Assembly (NCBI GenBank): GCA_028829895.1
Contig: CM054177.1
Coordinates: 39,801,564-39,865,563, forward strand
Source of the DNA: Sinotaia quadrata
Taxonomy: Eukaryota; Mollusca; Gastropoda; Architaenioglossa; Viviparidae
Direction: 5' to 3'
DNA length: 64,000 nt
The position numbers and the translations under genes are program-made. Under the pieces are notes generated by a model. It saw nothing but the letters and a program-made list of their open reading frames with translations. It was not told the DNA's origin and ran no database searches. Positions 35,501 through 44,500 of this stretch are shown one piece after another; position 1 is the stretch's first letter; each line of letters opens with the position of its first letter.

Positions 35501-38237
35501 TGTTTGGTTTTTTTCAATCCCAATCTTTCATGGAACCCCTAGTGACCCCTTGCAAAACCTTGCTTGAGAATCCCTGATATACTGCATCAAATGAACCATT
35601 GTGCTATATCTTTTATGTAGCATATAATTTTTTGTTCATCAGAATGTAATGTATAAATAAATTGTGTTTTCTAATTCTATCAATTGTTTTCACTCCCCTA
35701 CCCCATCCCCACTATATCACTATCAGTTACTATAGGCATGATATTAAACAACATGAAACATCTTATAACATCAACAATATAATCTTTGTATAGAGCATTT
35801 GTACCTTTTTTAAAAGTCATATGTATGTAGTCATCTATAAAGTAACACCATGGCAGATTATCTTATATGTTAATCATGGCAGGCAGATTAAGTCATAAAA
35901 AAAGGTGTGTAACCATTCTTGCTATAAGTCAGAGAGACCAATAATTAACTGTCTTCTGACCTATAGTCACTAAGATAGATAAACAACCATCTTATCTGTA
36001 GTCAGATATATAATCATGTTTATTATATTAAAGTACCAGTTATAAAGATTGATATATATACATATCTTTTAAGCTTAAAGTAAAAAAAAAAGAGAGAAAT
36101 AAAGCCTATCTGTAGCCTAAAGTTTCAATGGTTACCCTCATTTCAAAAGCCTAAAATGTTACTTTCTGAATCATATCATTGGAAGAGAGAGCTCATTCTC
36201 TGGGCAATTGTACCATTTTGTTTCATGAAGTACAGAAAATAAAATGGATTAAATCTAATTATTTTAATTGCTAAAGTCTACAATAGGGCCTAATGCTTTA
36301 CTTAAATAGTTGAAAATGGAGTTATAATTATTTATTGTGTGATATAATTTAATTCATTTGCATTAGCACACCAAAGACAAATATTCACATATATATATTA
36401 TATATTAGTTTATTGTGCGTACACACTTTCAGGGTTGAAGAGGCCTAATTTTATCTTTAAAGCATCTCAAGAACTTATAGATTGTGATGAAAACTGTTCA
36501 TTGCTGTGCTTAGCTTTAATGAGACATGTATTTTTCCTCTTGTGATATTCTTTCCAGTTGAAACAGGAATTTCTTCAAACTGACATCTGGTATTGGACTT
36601 TTTTAAAAAGAAAAGAATCTTTAGTTCATCTTTTTAATTTTCTCCAGGTATTTCGTAAAGAGTATAAGGGACACAACTCTTTGTTCAGAGCGCTTCACAG
36701 TTGAAAGTTACTTCCAAATGTAGTTTGGTTTTTGTATCACTTCATTGTCAGGATTGTGTAATATAAAACTAATAAACATATACATGCTTTTGTTTTCCCC
36801 ATTTTTAGCAAAAAATAATGAACTTCATTTGGGGTTTAACTGTTCTTTTATCATTAATTACTATTTGAAAGTAATTTTCTACTACTGCTATGACTAATAT
36901 ACATTTTATAATATTTTATTTATGAATCTACTGTTGAAACACTAAAAGGAATAAAGAAAAAAAATCCCACCATCAACCCCAAACAAAACTCCATCTTGAA
37001 TCCACATGCTGCATGAATTTAAATGAAAGGAGTTTTTATTTGTGTTCATTGGCTCCTGATTAAAAAGAATAAGATTAGAATCATGCTGTTTTCATATGTA
37101 AATAGGTACAATGATTTGAAATAATTTTCAATATTTCATTTCATGTTTTTTTATTATTACAGTATATCAACAGATTTTCTGTTACATAATTTTTTACTTT
37201 ATACCCTTAAAAAAGGCTTTTAAACTTTAGCAAGTAATACTTTTTTATTTGGTCTTTATCAGATTGTTGATTTGCCAATTGGCCGAAAGAACAGTTTCTC
37301 ACATTCAGCATCGACCACTTCTACTACCACCAGCAGCCCTTCACCCCATTCACCATCAGCAGTCACACCTGGCACAACAGACCCTTTTTCATTCTCCCAC
37401 CCCCATGCCAACCACCACCATCTACACAGAGTGCACTATATGCCTGCACGACACAAGCCTTCAAGTGGCCAGGACAGTACTAATGTAAGTGCTAGCCGCC
37501 TTACAGAAAGAGACCGAGATGGAGGGGGATCATTTAGTAGTGAAAAGAGTTCATTGCCCAAATCTGACAGTCTGGAAAGCTCGAGTGGGGGAGGAGATGA
37601 AGTGTGGGTGCGATCAGATGAGCCCACATCACTCAGTGGCAAGTCAGACATGGGACTGCTAGATGCAGATGTCAGTGGTTATAAGGAAGAGCCTTATGTT
37701 ATTTTTGCCAAGAACAAGTCTGGGGCTCCACATGAATATAGTTATCCTAGCTTAGAACCTGTGCATAAGCCCCCAGCTAAGCGTGAGTCAACTTCCACTA
37801 AGAAACAGCCAGTGGTGACTCAACCTTACCCCCCACTTCCAATCAAAACGAAGAATAAGAAGAACAATAGTGAGCAGTCACGTCGACTTGTTAGCCAGCG
37901 TGCTCGATGCAAACATTGCAGAGTGATGTTCAGCATAGATGAAAATCATCGGGGCAGTTGCGACAGTGCTCCTGATCGTGTAGCACGCTGTATTGAATGT
38001 GTAACATGCGTGTCATGCACAAAGTGCTTGATATATCATTGCATGTCTGATGCAGATGGAGAGTTCACTCATCCATGCGAATGCAACACAGGAGATGACT
38101 CCAACTGTAAAAAGTGGACAGCTCTCACTATACTGTCATTCTTCATACCGTGTTTATGGTGCTATCTCCCTCTACATGCATGCCATAGGTGCGGCACTGC
38201 CTGTGGTGTGTGCGGGGGCCGTCACAAGGCAGCATAA
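6641..38237 (+). CDS. Spred: Spred, Sprouty-related EVH1 domain protein (spliced, 5 coding exons)
   Basis: Joining 6641-6663, 21388-21580, 27583-27751, 30084-30124 and 37263-38237 gives 1401 bases: 466 codons plus TAA. Every junction uses GT/AG and the phases match (2, 0, 1, 0). Residues about 8-129 form an EVH1 domain (VMTRDDS at 20-26, WVPMGGGGLS at 30-39, FHHW at 92-95, YGLTF at 102-106). Residues 143-340 are a Ser/Thr/Pro linker with a His-rich patch near 188-201. Residues 358-466 are a Sprouty-type SPR domain with 18 cysteines, ending ACGVCGGRHKAA. In the family, Spred is a membrane-associated inhibitor of Ras-Raf-ERK signalling: EVH1 recruits neurofibromin and SPR gives membrane targeting. 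Human SPRED1 is 444 residues, so the length fits. I see no clear KIT-binding domain in the linker. Start choice: first in-frame ATG after an in-frame TAG at 6554-6556. Confidence 0.93.
8100..8345. repeat. Imperfect tandem repeat of about 75 bp, 3 units
   Basis: Three copies of a block running from TATATTTCATTAATTTCTTA through TAATATTTAGTA to GAGTGAAAGAATTTTT, with indels between copies. Confidence 0.8.
10200..10620. repeat. Imperfect palindrome, possible old MITE
   Basis: ATAACACTTCCG near 10275 is mirrored by CGGAAGTGTTAT near 10531. CATGGTCA near 10230 matches TGACCATA near 10551, and AAAATGACCTTTT near 10333 matches AAAGGTCATT near 10475. The whole reads as a roughly 400-base imperfect inverted repeat with more CpG than its surroundings. 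An AAGATGGCG word (YY1-like) lies at the left edge. Ends and target duplication could not be fixed. Confidence 0.45.
11578..12005 (-). mobile_element. RTE-like LINE endonuclease fragment
   Basis: The minus strand, with several frameshifts, reads as the N-terminal part of an apurinic-type endonuclease of an RTE/BovB-like LINE, often annotated as craniofacial development protein 2-like. Segments seen are ISIGTWNIRTLRMPGKVEEM (residues near the start), a YYSGRDDKYENGVRFLVHKD block, then ITIVQAYAPN and YDQLQEILDQTTKKN. The reverse transcriptase is absent, so this is a dead 5' piece rather than a usual 5'-truncated copy. Confidence 0.75.
16140..17650 (+). repeat. Dispersed repeat A, copy 2 (interrupted)
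   Basis: Plus-orientation copy, split by the piggyBac-type MITE at 16627-17259. The right part (17264-17650) matches 23703-24095 closely: TTTAATAAATTTATTGA, then a TAAGAAGTTT...CTACGGAAATAT-type block, and a terminal TAGGGTGGTGTTG near 17638. The left part matches the reverse complement of 3850-4290. Confidence 0.8.
16627..17259. mobile_element. piggyBac-type MITE with TTAA duplication
   Basis: Flanked on both sides by TTAA (16623-16626 and 17260-17263). The ends are inverted: CCCTTTACTCGGCAGAGT on the left, and the reverse complement of the right end reads CCCTTTAATGGGCAGAGT (16 of 18 match). The uninterrupted copy of repeat A at 23.7 kb shows the pre-insertion context. The minus strand contains an acidic stretch ILEESASDFEDIEEE near 16830-16880 before a stop, reminiscent of piggyBac transposase N-termini. 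No catalytic core is present, so it is non-autonomous. Confidence 0.85.
19192..20809 (-). mobile_element. 1.6-kb element with perfect inverted ends and transposase-like relic
   Basis: ATATAGGGCAATTCCAA at 19189-19205 is exactly mirrored by TTGGAATTGCCCTATAT at 20796-20812. With a TA duplication, the element is 19192-20809. On the minus strand, broken reading frames include NYFATAHGNG (near 20400-20370), then in another frame NGIGDTVKHVWRQIFK (20366-20319), followed by LFEDFTVAKDDVQIFLYCT. Further downstream is EYIVDSIRNVSLSVTGQHNK. This resembles a widespread transposase-like family sharing an HGKGxxDGIGGTxKRxVW motif. I do not know its superfamily name with certainty. Stops and shifts show the copy is dead. 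Confidence 0.75.
21388..21580 (+). CDS. Spred: Spred coding exon 2 (N-terminal EVH1)
   Basis: The acceptor is TTATCAACATCCACAG and the donor is GTGAGT at 21581. The first base completes the Asp codon begun in exon 1, and the exon ends on a full Ser codon. It encodes residues 8-72: YLVEVQAQVMTRDDS, WVPMGGGGLS and EYIIHGQRIADKS, corresponding to EVH1 strands 1-4. The VMTRDDS and GGGLS motifs are hallmarks of the Spred type of EVH1, and the Trp in WVP sits in the usual family position. Reading on past the donor adds only six codons before a stop, confirming the splice. Confidence 0.95.
21785..21905. repeat. 37-bp tandem repeat, 3 units
   Basis: TATTGTTTTATACTCCTCAG plus GAATTGGTTTTAA occurs three times with few changes, just inside intron 2. 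Confidence 0.9.
23440..24100 (+). repeat. Dispersed repeat A, copy 3 (uninterrupted)
   Basis: Shares with copy 2 the block from AACTCCATTTCTGTT (near 23591) through TTAGTGTATAGGTATT and TTTAATAAATTTATTGACC to the terminal CTAGGTGGTGTTGGTGTCAC near 24080. It shows the empty site of the piggyBac insertion at about 23703. Confidence 0.8.
24830..24935. mobile_element. pogo/Tigger-like terminal fragment
   Basis: ACTGGTGCCTCAATATAACT...GGTCCTTGGAGCC followed by a TTATATCAAGGGATCC block resembles the paired ends of small pogo-class MITEs (CAGT, then CCTCGATATAAC). The right end is not cleanly recognisable. A long C tract lies inside it. Confidence 0.4.
27583..27751 (+). CDS. Spred: Spred coding exon 3 (C-terminal EVH1)
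   Basis: The acceptor is TTTATTTGTTGTAG. The exon begins in phase 0 and encodes residues 73-128 plus the first base of Gly129: VVLECVLKKDIQYTKANP, FHHW, RYGLTF, DAKAFDHGVRHAV and ADLTE. This is the second half of EVH1 including the C-terminal helix. I used the donor GTGGGC at 27752 because it matches the phase of exon 4. A second in-phase donor (GTAGGT at 27773) lies 21 bases downstream and would add seven residues. Confidence 0.93.
28870..29170. repeat. Diverged direct duplication of about 130 bp
   Basis: Two copies about 176 bases apart share TTTTTATTTTACTGTACA, ACAAAGAAAATTAAAA-type and AACACAGTTATGGTTCAC blocks, with scattered substitutions. Confidence 0.75.
29534..29545 (+). CDS. Spred: Candidate 12-nt alternative Spred microexon
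   Basis: ACATTTGGGCAG is preceded by a long T-rich tract ending TTTTTTGTGTGCAG and followed by GTAAGA, a strong donor. It lies between exons 3 and 4. Both flanking junctions are phase 1, so a 12-base insert keeps frame and would add Asp-Ile-Trp-Ala after TE and before GYPLCP. Size, phase and splice sites all fit a cassette microexon. No homologue is known to me, and chance pairing of an acceptor with a close donor is possible. Confidence 0.4.
29568..29672. repeat. 33-bp tandem repeat, 3 units
   Basis: GCCAACCATTCTATATTGTA plus CAGCTATCACATA occurs three times, immediately after the microexon candidate. Confidence 0.93.
30084..30124 (+). CDS. Spred: Spred coding exon 4 (41-nt microexon)
   Basis: Flanked by TTATAATTTTCAG and by GTAATA. 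It starts with the last two bases of Gly129 and ends on a complete Gln codon, giving GYPLCPDGKDRIFQ. It is the only sequence I found between exons 3 and 5 that converts phase 1 to phase 0 and reads like the segment just after EVH1 in Spred proteins, where Gly-Cys-Pro or an acidic DDVF-like stretch is found. It is too short to appear as an ORF. Confidence 0.8.
30385..30520 (+). repeat. Direct repeat within intron 4, copy 1
   Basis: Shares GTACCATTTTGTT-like, TGGATTAAATCTAATTATTT and ACA(A/G)GGNCCTA blocks with 36185-36320 in the same orientation. Confidence 0.7.
30990..31365 (+). repeat. Inverted duplication in intron 4, left arm
   Basis: Reverse complement of 33560-33945 with good similarity over about 375 bases: TGTGAAACTTTAAATGC, ATCAAGATTATCAGAAATCT, AGCTGTTTTGAA, AACTCATCAC and AAATGTAAGAAGTAGTT all have counterparts. 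Confidence 0.85.
31968..31988. repeat. (AT)n microsatellite
   Basis: About ten AT dinucleotides. Confidence 0.95.
32060..32300. mobile_element. Probable pogo-class transposon end
   Basis: CAGTAGAGTCAAACCCACTT, then ATCTCAACCTTGGTTAACTC and a further TTAAGTCAATGTTTTTG, resembles ends of pogo/Tigger-like elements that begin CAGT and carry repeated TTAACTCG words. No matching opposite end was found, so class and extent are tentative. Confidence 0.4.
32879..33441. repeat. 51-bp minisatellite, 11 units
   Basis: Eleven nearly identical 51-base units containing AACATCAATATGTTGTGC and ACCATGTACTATTTAAATGA. Because 51 is 17 codons, the plus strand stays open for 280 codons (LNINMLCINTMYYLNDW repeated), but this lies inside intron 4 and is a repeat artefact. 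Units carry CATAAAC (Ile) or CCTAAAC (Leu), in the order I I L I L I L L L L L. Confidence 0.97.
33560..33945 (-). repeat. Inverted duplication in intron 4, right arm
   Basis: Counterpart of 30990-31365. Within it, a 68-base piece (ACTTCAAAACAGCTAA to TTTTGATTAAATTGGT) is further duplicated in tandem near 33758-33870. Confidence 0.85.
36185..36320 (+). repeat. Direct repeat within intron 4, copy 2
   Basis: Partner of 30385-30520, with the shared TGGATTAAATCTAATTATTT block near 36245. Confidence 0.7.
37263..38237 (+). CDS. Spred: Spred coding exon 5 (linker and SPR domain)
   Basis: The acceptor is TATTTGGTCTTTATCAG. It encodes residues 143-466 and the TAA. It begins IVDLPIGRKNSFSHS, then a Ser/Thr/Pro-rich stretch with HPHANHHHLH, then acidic and Ser-rich low complexity. 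Residues near 286-304 (PYVIFAKNKS, HEYSYP) align with the human segment just before the basic run. A basic KTKNKKN stretch precedes the SPR domain (ARCKHCRVMF to GGRHKAA), where Cys-x2-Cys pairs, YHCMSDADGEF and CHRCGTACGVCGG are diagnostic. One large exon for linker plus SPR matches the vertebrate layout. Other-frame ORFs over this exon are shadows. Confidence 0.97.
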   Translation: MVDLPIGRKNSFSHSASTTSTTTSSPSPHSPSAVTPGTTDPFSFSHPHANHHHLHRVHYMPARHKPSSGQDSTNVSASRLTERDRDGGGSFSSEKSSLPKSDSLESSSGGGDEVWVRSDEPTSLSGKSDMGLLDADVSGYKEEPYVIFAKNKSGAPHEYSYPSLEPVHKPPAKRESTSTKKQPVVTQPYPPLPIKTKNKKNNSEQSRRLVSQRARCKHCRVMFSIDENHRGSCDSAPDRVARCIECVTCVSCTKCLIYHCMSDADGEFTHPCECNTGDDSNCKKWTALTILSFFIPCLWCYLPLHACHRCGTACGVCGGRHKAA

Positions 38238-39735
38238 TGCATGCATTACAGTTTTCAGCACTTTCTTTTATTCATCTCACGACATTATGCACAAGACCTC
38301 ATTTTGTATTCCATGCCCCTGTCGCCTTGTTAACTTGGAAAAATGTGAGACATGCGGAGATAACTGGATGCAGCTGGGGAGAGATGCAGTGTGACATGCT
38401 GTGCTGTGCTCTGCTGATCATATCTCTGCAGTGTCTGTGTGATTGATTTAAATGAGCCACTTTCATCTCTTTGTGGCTTGCATTGCCCTATCATCATGCT
38501 CAGCAGCGTACCACATATCCCTCCGCCTTGGATTTGTGTAGCAACTTTGCAAGCACTGTATGTGAGGAGAATACTAGTAAACGAAGATTGCTTACATTTG
38601 ACTTGATGCCTACCACCCTTTGTGCCAGAATGTGTCACTTATAAGATGCTTGGTCAAAGTTGTTGAGTCCCAGATTTTTATACAATATAGGTTGTTGCTT
38701 TGTATCCATAGACTGACTATACATAGTGCTTGTGAGGCTTTTCAGTTGTGTGTATGTACAAATACATATTAACTTGGGTAGACACAACCTATTATCCCTC
38801 CTGCTCTTAAGATTTTATGTGTTAATATAAATACCAGCTGCAAGTGTTATATAATGTGGTAGATTTGCTTAAATTCACAATTTTATTTTGTTTTCTTTTA
38901 GTTGTTGCATGTATACACATACATTTGTATATTTTTTCTCTTATAAAAAGCTATTAATACTATTTTTATTGGTGTACAGTAAAATTTAATGTGTGTTAGT
39001 TTATTACAGCTAACTTTATATGTAAGCTGTATGTTTTGAATGTGAATGGTCACATATTTTGTTTGATTATCAAATTTGACTTGCTGATTGTTTTGACCAA
39101 AGTTTACTATAGTATTTTGGTCTTTTGCCTTTCTGTCTCTCATCATCAACTTGCTTATGTGAAAGTTGTGAAAAGATAATTTGATCACATCATGTCTTTG
39201 TAAGAGTAATTTTTGTTCAAATGATGTATGCTTATCACATGGTTGTGTCTTTGTAAGACTGATGTGTTTACAAATTAGGTATGCCTATCACATAGTGATT
39301 TTTGTGAGATGTGTATTCATTCATCTATTGCTCTTTGTCTTCATGAGATTGATGTTTGTGCAAATGATGTATATTCATCACAACATGGTTGTGCTTTTGT
39401 GAGACTGTGTAAATAATGTATGTTCATGACATTTTTTGAGACTGATCTGTGTGTAAATAATGTATGTTCTTCACACTTTGTGAGACTGATCTATGTGTAA
39501 ATGATGTATGTTCATCACACTGTAATACTGATCTATGTGTAAATGATGATGTTCATCACACTTTGTGTGTAAAATATGTATGTATGTATGTTTGTCACAA
39601 TTTTGTGAGACTGATCTGTGGTGCAAATAATGTACAACACAACTTTGTGAGACTGCTCTTTGTGCAGATGATTTTTGTTCATCTGTACCTTCAGTTTAAA
39701 TCATGTTTTCATTAAAGTATTTTGTCATGTTGTAG
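38238..39735 (+). other. Probable Spred 3' UTR
   Basis: Non-coding sequence directly after the stop codon. A possible cleavage signal is ATTAAA at 39711-39716 followed by a GT-rich TTTTGTCATGTTGTAG. Other candidates lie further on (ATTAAA near 39841; AATAAA at 41993), so the end is uncertain. TGTAAATA, the Pumilio site core, occurs at 39408-39415 and 39452-39459. Confidence 0.5.
39190..39700. repeat. Degenerate tandem repeat of about 40-48 bp
   Basis: About ten imperfect units built on TTTGTGAGACTGATCTGTG and TAAATAATGTATGTTCATCA. Lengths vary, so no fixed frame is kept. Confidence 0.85.
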
Positions 39736-40019
39736 TAAGATTTTTTTTAACTTAAAAAAATATTAATCAGGTGTCTTGTATTCAGTTAGCCATTTATTAT
39801 ATTGTTGTTTTATTTTTCTTAAAACCTGTCTCTTTATAACATTAAATCAATAATTTTTCTATCTTAATCCAACTAACTTTTGATTGTTCACATTTGAATT
39901 TCAAGCTATATCCACATACACCTGAGAAAAAATAGTTCATCTAATATTTTTTGTGAATTTAAAACATTAACATCTACACAAGTAACTGTCACACTAAACA
40001 GTGAAGTGCATTAAAGTAT

Positions 40020-40078
<59 letters not shown>

Positions 40079-41380
40079 TTTGTGTAGTGTACAGGTTTAG
40101 TGTCTGAGTGTGTGTGCGAGCATACTTGTGGGTCTGCATGTGCATACATATACTTTTACTGTAAAAGTAAAAGGCATCTCACTTTTACATTATGTCTAAG
40201 GAATGTCTTTTGATATGTATTCCCATGCATACAATTTATTTCTCATCCTCTGTATAGCATTCATTGTGAAACTCAAGTAAATCTAGCCATTCAGAATCAG
40301 AATGCCAAGTGTAAGAGGCCACAATTTTTTTTTTATTATTATTTATTTGTAGTCATATTTGTGCAATATGAATTTTGCTTTCATGTGAATATCTTTATTA
40401 CTATTACTGTATTAGTACAATTTTTTAAAATTCTGTTTTAAATCTATATGCTTTGGTCTTTTTTGTCAGGGGTAGGTGGGGGCAGAATAGTATAAAAACT
40501 TATTAATCTTTAAAAATACCAGAAAGCGTAAGAAGAAAATTGTTTTAATACTAATTGTATATAAAACTAAAAGTTTTTAATTTACAAGTTATACTTATTT
40601 GGATAAAGAAAATAATGATTCATTAAAACTTTATTAATATTAAAAAAGTAACTATTGTATAATTTAATATGTAGGCTTTGTCTATACATAAGTATTAAAC
40701 TTTCTAATCCTACAACCCTCCTCCTTCCATCTACAGTATAACTATAAGGCCATTGTCATTGACCATCAACCTGTCTTCTGTTAGTCTTACTGCTGTAACC
40801 ATTGTACTTATCTTGAAGCTGTGTTAGTGCCACAAATTTAAAAAGAGTTAAATCTTAACTCTTGTCTTACTCTTAGTCTTAGGATTCACTGCATTAGATT
40901 TTGTTTTTAGATGATTTTTTTTTTTGTCTAAGAAAGAAATACCTTGTACATTCAGATCATGCAAATAAGATTAAATATTTCAAATTCCTGTAAAAATTAT
41001 CCTTAGCATTGGTATTAATGGTATGTATTGAAGCCTGTTAAATGAAGAAATGATTTTTATTTTAGACTTTTTAGTGAAACTCTTGATATTTGGACCATGC
41101 TAATTGTAGTACATCATTACATGTCTTAGTAATATACACTAGTACTAAAAATGTATGCAGAATATTTTCTTTATTGCTTTTACTACAAAATGGGTGTGAA
41201 GTAGATGTTATGTAAATTAAATTATTTTATTAGACAAACTCTAGAGTAGAGCATTTAAATGGGTTTTTTGTTGTTGGTGAATGCTTGTAGTATTTGGATG
41301 GATTTAGATTTCAGTTTATTAACTATCTGAACACATATTTTTGTTATTAGTAATGGTGTTGACCTATTTAGAATTTTAAA
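39736..41380. other. AT-rich flank, no gene seen
   Basis: May be distal 3' UTR or intergenic. It contains a (TG)n microsatellite at 40021-40078 and nothing else I can support. Confidence 0.5.
40021..40078. repeat. (TG)n microsatellite
   Basis: About 28 perfect TG dinucleotides. Confidence 0.98.
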
Positions 41381-41382
41381 TA

Positions 41383-41564
41383 CAGTGAAACCTCGCTATA
41401 ATGCGATAATTGGGGTCCATAAAATCAGATCGCATTAATAGCAGGGTCATGTTAATGCGGGGTTTTGCAATACATGTATATTCAGATTCATACACGATCA
41501 AAATTTCAGGAGCCTTGCCATGTCCGCATTATATACGAATATGCATTATCGAGGGGTTCCACTG
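41383..41564. mobile_element. pogo/Tigger-like MITE, 182 bp
   Basis: Flanked by TA on both sides (41381-41382, 41565-41566). The left end is CAGTGAAACCTCGCTATAAT. The right end read in reverse complement is CAGTGGAACCCCTCGATAAT. TA duplication and CAGTG-AACC-TCG ends are typical of the pogo group of Tc1/mariner. There is no transposase, so it is non-autonomous. Confidence 0.85.
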
Positions 41565-41566
41565 TA

Positions 41567-44500
41567 CTCTTCTTCAGTTCTTGAGAAATGATTTTAAGGA
41601 AAAAATATGATCTCACCATTATCACATATTTTATTTTAAAATAGTAACTTATTTGCAAATAATTTAATTAATCTTTTAAATCTGAATATCAATATAACTC
41701 TCATTTTAAATAATCTCAGCATTTTACTGGTATACAGAAATAAACAAATTACTGTTTATTGAGTCATGGAAAGCTAATTTTAGTATACACAAACTCTACC
41801 TAACTTGTAGAGGAAAGAAAATACATTGTCACTAGTACATATAAATTATTCAGAGGAGAAATAATAGTTAATGTCTAAATCTGCCCTGTATTACCACATT
41901 ATCGCTGGGTTTTGTTATTTTGAAACATTGAACAGATATTTAACTTTTGGCAGGCACTCCATACAGAACAGGAAGTTTCAACAGCTCTGTACAATAAATG
42001 AGTAAATGAAAAGATAACTCTAAATAAAAGCAATAATACTACTAAATAATAGTGTATTCATTAATTTTCACTTTTTATTTGCAGCTAATCCTAACCCTAA
42101 CTCTAAAAACAGGCAAAACACGGCAGTCATGTACCACTTCCTGCTGTGTACGGAGACTGTTAATTTTGTGCTCATTTATAGGCATGCTTTACTAAAATTA
42201 ATGTGCAAGTCACTCCTTGACATCTATATTTGAGACAATTTTTGTATATTTCTACACATACAGTGACTTGGAAGTTTACTGGTCAGGAAGATTTGTATTA
42301 TAAATCCAGTATATCACACTGCACGTTTGTCTCTCATCTCCTAAGAATATTCACTTGTTTGGGATTTTTTGTTGTTACATCTTTGGTCTTTTGAGTCATG
42401 TATGATAATAGATATAATGAATATTGACCCAGTGTAGATATTGACTGATAGTATTAACTGTTGTTAGTGTAGTGTGAGTGCTCAGATAATGTCTGCCTAT
42501 CTCACTGCACTTGGTGCTTTTGTGTAGATGACTAACAGTGTGTGTGGTCATATGAGTGCATAAATAATTGGTGACTAGTAGTGCACTTGTACATGAGCAT
42601 AGATAATGACTGGTTTGTATTGTGTGAATGCACTCATTGTAAGTACATGGTTAATGACAGTGATAGTGCACAAATTGTTTGAGTGCACTTAGTGTAAGTG
42701 CATGGCTCTTGTGATTGAGGCTAAGTTTTCTTCAGTCTGTAGATATGTGATTATTGATTTTTTTTTCTTGTTGAAGACAGAGGTTGTTATGCAAAGATAT
42801 TGCTCCTGCCCATCCCTTTTGTGTTTTTTTTTCTGGTTTTATTGTTTGTTTTTCTATTTAAACAAACAGTGAAACTTCAAATAGTTTTCATCTTGTTTAA
42901 GTGCTGATATTTGTTGGTTGTGTGATGTACAAGTTTTAATGGAAAAATATGCCATCAATTTTGTTGAGTTGTGCGCTTGGATTCTAAGCCAAGAAAGAGA
43001 CTTTTTTTGTGCATGTATTTATGTAGATTTTCTGCCAAGAAATGGTCTTTTGCATGTAATCATATATTTATATAGTTTTTCTGCCAAGAAATGGAGTTGT
43101 TGCATGTAATCATAAGGTATGCCTGTTGTTTAGATGAATTTTGGGTCTGAATTGACCTTGTATGAAAGATTAATTTCAACAGCTCGCATTTTATGATTTT
43201 AGCTAAATCATGATGAATGAACGAGAGCTTTTTCTTGTTATTCACAATTGTCAAATGGTGCTCCATAAGATTTACTAGCAAGGTGACGTCCTGTTTGAAC
43301 CTTGGCAGACTATGACAGGTCATACCAGCAGTCAAATCAGCAACAGTCTGTATAAAAATCACAGTGATGCTACTGGTCTTGATAAATACATATACATTTC
43401 ATTTATCGCCTGTTATAATGCACAGTGATGCTACTGGTCTTGATAAATACATGTAATTTCATTTATTGCCTGTTGTGTCTGTTGCTATGGCCTGCAGTCC
43501 TGCTTTTTCTCAAGTTCATACTGTTATTGTTTTTAAAAGTTAGACTTTACATTCACGAGGTATGTGATGTGCACTTTAGAGTTATATGATGTACAGTGTG
43601 GAGGTATGATATGTACACTTTAGAGATACACAATTTACAATTTAGAGGTATGTGATGTTATACTTGGGGATATGCGATGCATACTTGGAAGGTGTGCATA
43701 CATTTTACAGAGCAAGCACATTGCGTGTTTTCTCTTATCCTGCCTTATATCATCAGTTTAAGTGATATTTGTTCTATTATTTAAAATGTGTGTGTTCATA
43801 TCAAGAGATCATCATCTGTGCAATGAAGTATTATGCCAATGGATATATTTGCAGTTTTAAAATTGTTTTGATGTAAAGGACCACTGGATGCATGTTTAAC
43901 TTTTCCTTCACACTCTATAATATTTATTTATTAGTTTTCTTTCTTTTAATTTTACAAAAATGGTGGCCCCTTTGTAACATCAACATTAGGTAATGAAAAT
44001 TCTCTTGCTGACACTAGAGACAGCTTATTAAAGTGCAACTGCTAAAATAAAACTAAGTTCACATGACATACTTACTGTGTAAATTTAGGACTTTACAGCA
44101 AACTGATTTATTTTACTAATAATTTCTGAGTTTTTAAGACTCTTCTTATAGCTCATAAATTTTTAGTTCAATGTTAGACTAGTTACCTGTGGTACTGGTA
44201 GTTTAATTTAGTCTGCTCAGAGAGCACTTTTCACCATTACCAGTACCAATTTCACAGAGTTAAGTGACTTCCAAACAATCATGTTAATAGTGATATAGAA
44301 GACAAAATTGTATACTTAACCTGCACATTTTAAACCTCCATGTTAAAGTTTGAAGCTTAATTATGACTGATATTTTGCCATGTTTATACAAAATACCAAG
44401 ATATTAGACCCTATTTAATATGGTGGATTACATACAATTTGTTACATAACAAACTATGAAAAGTTATGCTATGCTTAGCAGAAGTCATTCTTATGGTAGA

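Larger units (their letters stand above)
30125..37262 (+). other. Spred intron 4 (7.1 kb)
   Basis: AT-rich. It holds two related 135-base segments, an inverted duplication pair, a pogo-like relic and the 51-bp minisatellite, all listed separately. 33950-36180 and 36330-37240 show no feature I can support. Confidence 0.85.
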
